Shown here piece by piece: positions 51,601 to 62,100 of a DNA stretch of 64,000 nt (the stretch's first letter is position 1; every line of letters starts with the position of its first letter). The stretch lies in contig CM049316.1 in the NCBI GenBank assembly GCA_026874595.1, positions 75,437,676-75,501,675 on the forward strand. The letters are read 5' to 3'. A program made the translations under genes and the position numbers. The notes under the pieces were generated by a model, which saw only the letters and a program-made list of their open reading frames with translations, did no database searches and was not told where the DNA came from. The stretch comes from Sipunculus nudus. Lineage: Eukaryota; Annelida; Sipuncula; Golfingiida; Sipunculidae.

Positions 51601-54600
51601 TACCTTACGCATGTTTATAATGTTATTCTTTCCATGACCTTGCAATTAATGTATTCATTATATTTGTGTTTGCCTTCTTTGTAATACCGATGTAAGCCGA
51701 TGTTGTCATCTGAATTCAGTTACTTTGATTAAAAGGTTTACGTAAACTCCTAAACTGCCATTGACGTTTCTGAGTAAAAACACGTTCACTAGCGCCTGTG
51801 GTTTGGTTATTGTCTGCATGAGAGTGTTTATTTAAAAGAAAGTACACTTCTTGTCAGCCTGTCACCAAACGAAATATGAAAACGATTCCATTTTTTTGTT
51901 TATACAAATTATAAATTATACAAATCTGTTTGTCGTCCAAAGTATCATGTTTGTTGTTGACTAGATGTCGTAAAAAATATTGGTACCGGGGACAGAAGTA
52001 GAAACTCTTTAATGGCTTATATCTATGCATTCTACAAGTTGAACCTAAATTTTTGTTTCTTATATGCATTATTTCATCATGTTACCATGAAAATGTTAAT
52101 GACATACTTTCGATAGGTTAATATTAGGTAATGCGGTATCCTCCCTGGTTAAGTGTCTTATTGTTTGCAATAATTTCAGTGTAACTTATAGGAATTTCTT
52201 TCATCTGATAGTCATTGTAGGTTCAGTTTACTCCTATCAGGAAATATTCATTTGAATCCAGGGCCAACAGGAGTGGACGCATTTCGCCAGATTAGTATAG
52301 TGCATGTAAATGTGAGGAGTGGGTTGGCTAACAACAAACTCGAGGAACTGGAATTACTTGCAAAAAGTAGAAATATATCTATTATCTGTATATGTGAAAC
52401 ATGGCTAGAGCAGACAATACCTGATTGTCTAATTGAATTACCAGGTTATAACTTAACAAAAAGAGAAAGAAACAGACATGGCGGTGGGGTAGTTATGTAT
52501 ATAAAAAATTATTTGCCATTTACTATTCGTAATGATTTGATGGCAGAAAACCAAGAACAAATTTGGATAGACCTACGTTTAAGCAAACAAAGTATATTGG
52601 TTGGTACATATTATCGGCCACCGGGACAAAATGCAGAAAGTCGTAACCAGTTTTTCCTAGATTTTGAAAATACACTGGAGAAGGCGATCGAGGGCTGTCC
52701 TGAAGCTGTCATAATTGTCGGAGATTTCAATGATCCCTGTGTAGATTGGTCATCAGATCACAAAGATAGTGACTTTGGTAACGCCTTGAAACATATAACA
52801 TTGAGCCACGGGCTTTTTCAGCTTATCAAAGAACCTACCAGATGTAATGAATACAGTAAGTCTGTCCTTGATATAATATTTGTAAATTGTTTATCTCTAG
52901 TTCGCAGCTCTGGCGTTTTAGCTAACTGTGACCACTCTCCCGTCTTTTGTGACCTATCGCTGACACACTGCTATCCCCGAACTTGGATTTTCGTAACGGG
53001 GATTTCATCGGCCTAACAGATGCACTCAGTGCTGCACTGTGGCATGTTCCATTTGAACAGTTTGATGATATCGATGCCATCGTTGAGTTCTGGCAAAATC
53101 TTTTTCTGACAGTTACTGCTGATTTTATACCAGCAAAAACGGTAACAATTCGTCCAAAAGATAAACCGTGGTGCGACTCCGCAGTGCGTAGACAAATACA
53201 TAAACGAAATCGATTGTGGAATCGATACAGGAAAACTAAATTATCTTAACATTTTGAAGTATATAAAAGAGTTCGTAATGACACTGTTCGTTTGATCCGT
53301 AACAAGAAACCAAATTATTATGATAATCTGAACATTCGACTTCGTAGATGCAAACCACGTGAATGGTGGCACCTGGTTAAATAAAAAATACGGGGAAACA
53401 ACCATTCTGGTATATCCGTCTTGACAAAAGATGATGACGTGATTACTGACACGTTTATGATGGCAGATTTACTCAATAATTTCTTTGTAAACCAATGTAA
53501 TATTATCAGACGATTTAATAAATTCTTCTTTGCCTCATGTGAACGCGACGGATTTTTCTCTACCGACTATTAACATAGAGCCAGGGGAAGTGCTGTCAAT
53601 TTTAAGATAGTTGAATACTAATAAAGCTACTGGACCAGATCGCATCGGGAATTTAATATTAAAATACACCTCAAAAGGTACATGTAATTCATATGTAAGT
53701 TGTTTAATCGCTCGCTGTCCAGTGAGAAATTCCCTGCTCTGTGGAAACGGGCTCATATCGTTCCCATTCATAAAAGGAGATCGCCAGGTCATCAAAAACT
53801 GTGGGCCTGTCTCACTTCTGTCAAACATATCCAAAGTGTTTGAGAGGATTATGCACAACAAGTTTTATAATAATTTCATATCAAACAACATTTTGACAAC
53901 AAAAAATTCTGGATTCAAAAAAGGTGATTCAACAATAAACCAGCTAGTGTGTGTCACTGACAAAATATACAGAGGGCTAGATGAAGGCAAGCACGTCAGA
54001 ATGGTTTTTCTCGATGCCAGCAGCGCCTTTGACCGTGTCTGGCATAAGTGATTGATTTATAAACGTAAATGTTATGGTATTGGCGCTTCCATTGCAAACT
54101 GGATTGAAAGTTATTTGAGCGGGCGCTGCCAAAGAGTTGTACTTAAAAGTGCGGAGTCAACGTGGGCAAAAACAAATGCAGGGGTGCCTCAAGGTTCTAT
54201 TTCAGGCCCTTTATTTTTCCTTGTATATTTTAATGATATCACGGATGGCGTCAAATCAAATATACACTTGTTTGCAGATGATACATGCCTAATTAATATT
54301 AGTAATGACCCAGAGTCATCGGCCCAAATATTAAATGATGACCTGGAAACATTGGCCGACTGGGCTCAAAAGTGGCACGTGACTTTTAATCCGACTAAAA
54401 CGGTCGCTATGTCATTCTCTTTTAAATCTAACAGTATTGATCCACCTAGGCTATTATTAAAGTCATATCCGATTGAGAATGTAAACGAGCATTCATACCT
54501 TGGTATTACATTAACATCAAATATGAACTGGTCAAGTCGGCTTGGTTTACTGTCACATCTTAAATACATGTTGAACCGGGAAACCCTTGACCGTTTGTAT

Positions 54601-56085
54601 ATATCATTTATACGGCCAGTTCTAGGGTATGGGAATGTAATTTTTCACAATTGCACTATGACTGACTCTTTATCCCTGGAATCTTTCAAAATAAAGCTGC
54701 ACGGATATGTACCGGTGCTATTCAGGTCACCAATTCAAACGAGTTACTGAAAGAAATAGGCTGGGAAACGTTGGCTGAAAGAAGGCCGAGAGCAAAATTT
54801 ATATTTCTCTACAAAGTTAAAAATAGGCTGTGTCCAAGTTATTTGTGTCTCGCTGGGTTTGTTAACGTTACCGATAGATCATTTGGTAGACTTAGAAATC
54901 ATTCAGATTTCAGAGTTCCTATAACCTAGGACTGAGAGATATAAGACCCAAGCATGGAATAAGCTACCATATTCAGTACGTCAGTCAGGTTCCTTAACAA
55001 TTTTCAAATCATGTTTATATAAACACAGGATAAAGAAACCGTCTTATTTTTATACTGATCAACGACAAATTAACATATTACACTGCAGACTACGTTTAAA
55101 ATCAAGTACATTAAAAGGGGACCTCTTCTCACATGGTTAACTAAACGACCCAAAATGTTCCTGTGGTCATGCATATGAGGATGCATTTCATTTCTTTTTT
55201 GAATGACCCCTTTACTTTAACCCAAGAAACGATTTGTTTGAAAAATTGAGGCCCTTAAATGTAATTCCTGTCGACAGGATTAATACACTTCATGGTAAAA
55301 ATAAACAATATGCTTTGAATGTTATAGTAATGGGAGAACCGAGACTAACTTCATTATATTTTCAGCTGTGCATGCATTTATCCAGTCATCCAATAGGTTT
55401 TAACATGCTTTAATGAATATTCATATTTGCATGGATATGTAAGTATGTGCGTCATGTGTTTATTTTTGTTTTATTATTGTATTGTATTTGGATTTACTGC
55501 ATAATATATTATTGATTATTGAAAAGTACGTTCATTAGCACTTTTGTGCTACTTGTACAATTCAATAGAAATAAATATGTTTAAACCAATACCCATTATA
55601 CAGAATTTATCCATACATGACCAGGAACTTTTTCCGAAAAAAAAAATTGCACCAAGGGTCAAATGATATTTGTATGGACAGTTTTATTGGCTAGGTTATT
55701 CCGTATGTGGCCTCGACTACATTTCATGTTTCTATTTCTTTAAAGCTATGATACATATTGAAATTTATATCCATATTCCCATTAACTCTATATCCCCATC
55801 ACCATGCAGCATTTGGATAATCAAACTGCTCTGTTATTTAGATCCTTAGACTGTTTTGGACTTTTTGTATTTTTTTCTTCTATTTTCTTATGTGGTGCTT
55901 TCAATCAAATGTTCTCAGTTATGTGTCACAAATAAGGCAACTTGTGCTCATCAGCTGCATAATAAGCGATTGACCTATTATTCACGTATAATTAATTTTA
56001 TAAGTGCCACGCATATTTTTAAATTTGATTTTCTAGGGTTTTTCATGACGTGTATTCCTAATCAAACTATCTTTTCATAGTTTTT

Positions 56086-56136
<51 letters not shown>

Positions 56137-59100
56137 AATAATAATAATAATAGTGCTGGGAGGTGGCAGGGGCCCGGCAACGTTTTTGTACCGCCTTAAA
56201 AGAATTCTCTCGGAGGCCCTAGCAACAAATAACATACATTTATTTAAAGATAAAAGTGGTGATATATCTAAAATGACTTCATTACTGATCGTGTGTCCTA
56301 ATTTTTCTTGCTTGCTCCGCGTGGAGCTTACTTGATGATTCAATCAACATACACATATTTTTTATAAGATCCACAAACATCAAACTTGATTCTAAGGAAA
56401 ACAAATAAGTATGAGTAATACCAGTTTGGGGCAAGTCACCTATACTGTACTTTTACCGATACCTGCATGTATATATTTGTTTGTGTGAGCAATGCGTTTT
56501 GGTATTGGGGCATGTTACTGTTTACATCATATCTGCGACCAGGAACCTGTCCAGAGAACCACAACACGCCCTGAATTAATCATGGCTAATTTACACATTT
56601 CAGGTTGGTCAGATTAGGAAGGCTGCCAAAGGAGTGCCGTTTCTTTAACAACTCTTGATTTGAGATACCATACAAAGGGCAACTTAATAATTTTTACATT
56701 AGCTAGGGGAAACTTTAAACACAATTGAAAAAATTTTCTCATAATACATTTTAACTACATTTTTTTCATGTTGCAGCTCGGCCAATCAGCTTAAGAAAGC
56801 AATTTATTTTTAATCTGTATCAATCATTGTCCCTGAATTAGGTCACAATTTGCTCAAGGCGATAATAGAACTTCTGCTATCAAGATAGCCCCATGTTATA
56901 CTAATGGTTTTAATCATGATTATAACTTAATCCCAAGTTTAAGAGAACCGTCACTGAGCTTAGCCATTTTGACTGGTTGAAAAATTAAAAAAAAAATGTC
57001 CGGAAACGCTTTTGTTTCTTAACCAATCTAACGACTTGTTCAAATGATAGAAAAGGCTTGACACTGCGCATGGAAAGTGCAGCACTCAGGAAAGGACTCC
57101 GACGGTGGCTGTTTTCTCGCTAATCAATTGCTTGTGACCCACAGCGCGCGGTATTTCCACTGACGAAAAACGGTCCACATAAATGTATTTTAATTGGACT
57201 CTGGTGCGCTCTGTATACCCACTAACTTAGGACAAAATAAGGTGAAATGGTTCCCACTGTCAAATCAGCTGACTTTCATGCATTCAGGCTGAGCAATAGC
57301 GATGGTTCTTTGTTCGACGTGTTCTTATGTTTTAATGTTCAGTATCTTTTTTTTAAGTTCTTTTTTCATCAATCCGCGCCTGAACATATTTGTATACTTA
57401 GTGGAGTAAACAATATGTGCAACATAAGTTGTTCATTTCTGTCATGAATAAAAACATTCAGTGAAATAATGAATATATATATATATATATATTAATAGCA
57501 TAGATAAGGAAGAATTTATAACATTCGTGGCATTCGTAGTCCATACATTCTATAATTGATATATTTTTATTAACTGATTCCATTTTCATTATATTCATAC
57601 TTTATGTTCATATTTGTTTTCAGTGCGGCATCACAGCCAGTATGATGGCGGCCTCTCTTGGTGACTGTCGGATGCTTCAGAAATTCATTCAGTGCGGGGC
57701 TGACGTCAACCGGAAACAAAAGGTACACCAAGCAAGCAAACTTTACGTACATATCTCAACCATATACGTGCATCGCTATTTTTTAAAGGCTGAAATAAAT
57801 AATATCATTTATGATAACATACATTTATCAACCTATAGAAGTTTCTATAAAAATTCCGGCTAAACATTTTTAATGTCCTTAAAATTAAATGCTGTTCACA
57901 TAAGGATTTCACCAATAATGCAAATACAGATCATATAACAATGGATTTTCGTATTCCGGTAACAATAATGACACCGAAACGCAGTTATGTTCCCTGGAGT
58001 ATGTACAATATATGCACCTGATAAACATTTGTTATACCCTAGATTATCACTCACCGTTGGCTCTATTAAACTATCACATTGGCCATTTCGCAAATGCGAC
58101 GTTAATGTGGAGATGCATACGATTTTATACAATTCAATTTTATAATTACCTGTATCATTTTCATCTCGGCTTAGCAATATTCATCTTTTTACAAAAACGA
58201 GTGGTTATATCGCATTTTTTATTTTTATTTATCGCTTTTTATTGAATTTAGAATGGTACCACCGCTCTAATTGAGGCGGCCGCTGAGGGTCATGTGACCT
58301 CCGTCACGGCACTTCTAAAGGCTGGGGCAGATGTCGATCTACAAAACGAGGCAAGTGTCATAATGTGCAACTTAAAAAATGAAGTTTTCTTCTAATATAT
58401 CGACGAATAAATAATTTTGTTTAATATATTTTTGCATCTGAATTTGATATATGATACTATCATACATGATTTGTGTTGAGATTAAGCTGGTCCAGGTTTT
58501 CTTTCAAGGCGATGAAATTATATGTGGTGGGCTTTCAGGAACTATTTGGACGTGTGTTGTTTTGCTACCTTCGGCAACATATTTTGGCTACTGCAATAAA
58601 TAAAATATCGAAACACATTTTCAACAAATAATTGCTTATTTGAAACTACATCTTATCTTTATGATTTTTGTAATTTCTTGCGGTTATTCCGCTTCCGCTA
58701 CTCAGCGCCTTCTAAATGAAAAACTTAGAACGATTAAGATAATGTAAAGATTTCTCTTCTACATTAAATGGTAGCTCGATTCTTATTACAATTCACTGCA
58801 ATATGATTACTGCTAACCAAATTTCTCAGCGATTCTTTTTTTATCAAAAGAATTACCAAGTCTCTCTCACAGGTTGTTTCTTTGAATAAACAGAAGATGG
58901 CACTGCAATGCATAAGCGGTAATACCTTAGATTATGATGAATACGTTTTACTTATCCAATTAGTTTCACTTCATGTGTCACGTAATCGTTTATTTTACCT
59001 CTTACATTTTCAGTTAGGTCACACGGCACTGACGGTGGCGGCTTCTCGTGGTTTGATAGATGTTGTAGATACTCTTATCAAAGCGGGGGCAAAGGTCAAC

Positions 59101-62100
59101 CACATGACAAGGGTAAGTAATATAACCATTTTGAGTATTGATGATAATCAAGACTTTTATATGCCATAATAAAATCGATGTCTGTAAATATACGAAACTA
59201 TTTAATAATAATCCACAAGAGGTCACGTCGGTGCTCTTAAGTTTGCATTTAACATAGATCCACACTGCTACAGATATAGAAATGCAATAAATTAATATCT
59301 CAGAAAGCTGCCTATTTTCCACATCTGGGTCTTTTTGCTGAGGCCAAGGGCACATGCACAAAGAACTACGTTTAAAGGCTGCAGATTGGTTGTTTACTAT
59401 CATAATCATCCCACATATGTATATTTCACAGAGAGATTGGCAGCCTATGCATGGTAGACGCTATGTGAGTGAGCTAAAGTTCTCAGAGGAGCCGGAGGGT
59501 TTTAAACTTTAAACGTTATTATTATTTTATCCTGACTACAATGTATTTCAACAGGACAGCTCATTCAGTGACCGCAATTCAATGATGCCCTGCTGCAATT
59601 TATACATATAAGTAACAATTGACATAAAGACAATTAATACAATATAGAAGTAGATGATATGCATGACACATAGGACATTAGTGATCGAACTATCAAAGAT
59701 ATCTGATGACTACATAGGCTAACGGATAACGCTAAAAGTATAACATATTTCATGCAAAATCGTACAAGGGATATAAAACGTTTAAAAAACGTATAAGAAT
59801 TTACTTTTTCCTGGAGTGTATGTTGCAACATACTCCCGAAAGAAGGATAAAAATTGGCTTCACGGGTTTAAGGAGCGAGTCTGTTCTTGACAGCGAAAAG
59901 CTCCTCTGAGTATAAAAATGAGAAAGTTGACTCCTTCTTTATGGGTTTATGGGTTTTCAGCTCATATTAGGTCTTGAGTCTCTCATCCATTATACTGTCA
60001 AAACGTGTGATCATTTTTTTTTAAGTTTGAGAGAATAATCACCAATCTTCAGTGGGCACCGAAAATGGAAAAGACTGTGGGGTGATCAACGGACAAATTG
60101 GTCCGTTAACTTTGGTAGTGCAGGCAGTTACATATCAGCATGTATACACTTGTATAGCAAAGCCATTTTCCTAAGGACTGTTTTTCTTTTCCGTCAAAAT
60201 CTGAAGAAGTATGCGATCTTCACAATAAGGAAGTAGAGAACCAGTCTATTTTGTATTTAGTCATTTAAAATGCTGTAAAGCGTTTTTGTTCAAACATCAT
60301 TGAAACCCTGCAGTATCTGGAATTTGCCTTCTTTAAGGGAACCATGCGTATAGTAACTAGCATTATACCTATAAACACGCATATGTATATTATATAGATA
60401 TATATTTTATATATTATATTTATATATGTGGATGAAGGCTTAGGATAAACATTTAATGGAAAATATCAGCAAAATTCAACAGACAGTGACATTTGTAAGC
60501 CATTGCTCCGACCTTTAAAAAAAACAGTTATACAAATTACTGATTTGTTTTCGCCCTCTGTAGATGAGATACACGCCCCTGATGCTGGCTGCCGCTAATG
60601 GTCACCTCAAATTGGTGGGATATCTTATGGATGTCAAGGACGTCGACATTATCGTCGGTGACAGGGTAAGGAATCCACGGATATGATTTCACATTAGGTG
60701 ATGGCTATTTACGGTAATAGCTGGGTCTGTAACGTTTCACCGAGGCACCGCTATACAAGGTCAAAGGTCATATCGGTATCGATATGCTGACGATACTGAT
60801 CATTCTATGGAAAGCCAACTCCAATGTAAGTGGAAATTCGACTTGGAATATAAATTGTGTCATATATGGATTGTATCGTGTATGGTATCGTGAGCAATTT
60901 AAAAGTATCGTGTTACTTATTGTATCGGATGGGGAGATAATGTATCGTTACAGACCCAGTAAAAACTTAATCACCAGCCTGCAGGTATTTTTATATATAA
61001 ATGTGATCTTATATCACTTTCACTTAATGTTTTACTCATAAGCTATACTAGTATAATGAAAAGAATTGGACCTTGACTCAAGACCGTGATTTTATTGCGT
61101 CCGCCAGGTGGTGCGACTGTTGCGAAAAGGGTTTATTCCTAAGTTTTATTAAATGAACATCATTGAGACGGATGAGCTGTGGATTTATCTAATTAAATAA
61201 TTTGTTGAAATAATAATGATAATCAACGTCAACGATGTCTATTGTAGCACGGACACACGGCCGTTGACTGGGCCCGGAAGGCAAGCCCCCGCCTGGCTGC
61301 TGCACTGTGTATCCACCTTGGAGTTCAAGACAAGCTGAAAGTATTTGTCAAGGTGAGAATATGTATAATCTTGTTATTATCTATCTTTTCATGTTATATT
61401 AAATAGTAATTTGGAAAAAAATGAAAGACACTCAGGTACCAGTCAGGCGACAGCAGACAATACGGTTACCAATAAGATTACAACATCCAATCCGTTTGGA
61501 AACCTGTTTAGTGTTTACAGCATGCAAAATGTTAGCCAACCAAATCACGGTAAAGAGTCTGTTAGCCAATCTGATTACTGCAATCGGTCTGGGTTAGAGG
61601 TACCATCCCGTAGGACAAGTGTAAGCGAGACATTTGATTGGTTTAATTGCCTTGTTTAATATTCATGAAGTACCCCCATAACGGCTCGCTTATTCAAGGT
61701 ATCTGAAGGCAGATCGAGCTGCCAGGGATTTAAAAGTATGGAGATGAAATATCATGCTTTTAGATTCAACCAAATTTGCATCTCTGTACACAAATTAACG
61801 TTTGGGTGGTGTTTGTTTATGTAATTTTAAGACGAAAACGACGGCGCTAATATTGTACGTTGTAGTGTCTACGATGTTTAAAATCTCTATACCTGTTAAT
61901 GTTTATCTAAGACCCAGGTAACTATAACAGGGAATGGAAATTAATAAAACATTGTGTTTTATAGGCATGGATACGGGTAATAACAGGTAATTAATTAAAG
62001 GAATTAAGACATAACGAAATTGATTATTTCTATGTCAATATTTCCGACCCGAAAATCGAATGTCAATGTCTGCAGATAGATTTCGCTAGATTCATGATAA

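Larger units (their letters stand above)
52200..55590 (+). mobile_element. Decayed LINE retrotransposon (CR1/Jockey-like), 5'-truncated
   Basis: In order: a 2A-like motif LLLSGNIHLNPGP (about 52228-52266); an AP-type endonuclease (HVNVRSG, CETWLE, YYRPPGQN, GDFNDP; 52279-52980); a linker; reverse transcriptase motifs NKATGPDRI (~53617), VSLLSNISKVFERI, FLDASSAFDRVWHK, GVPQGSISGPLFFLVY and FADD (54271-54282); and a C-terminal CSCG...HFFF segment (~55160-55205). Frameshifts occur near 52985 and 54730, with stops at about 53249, 54049 and later, so it is inactive. It is in the same sense as the host gene, inside its first intron. Confidence 0.92.

Noticed and set aside
52200-55590. An active retrotransposon
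   Set aside because: Several stops and frame changes interrupt both domains, and the 5' part is missing.
61411-61659. An 82-codon frame just after ankyrin exon 6
   Set aside because: Not open to the exon 6 splice in the right phase and polar low-complexity composition; the exon 6 donor gtgaga and exon 7 join in frame without it.
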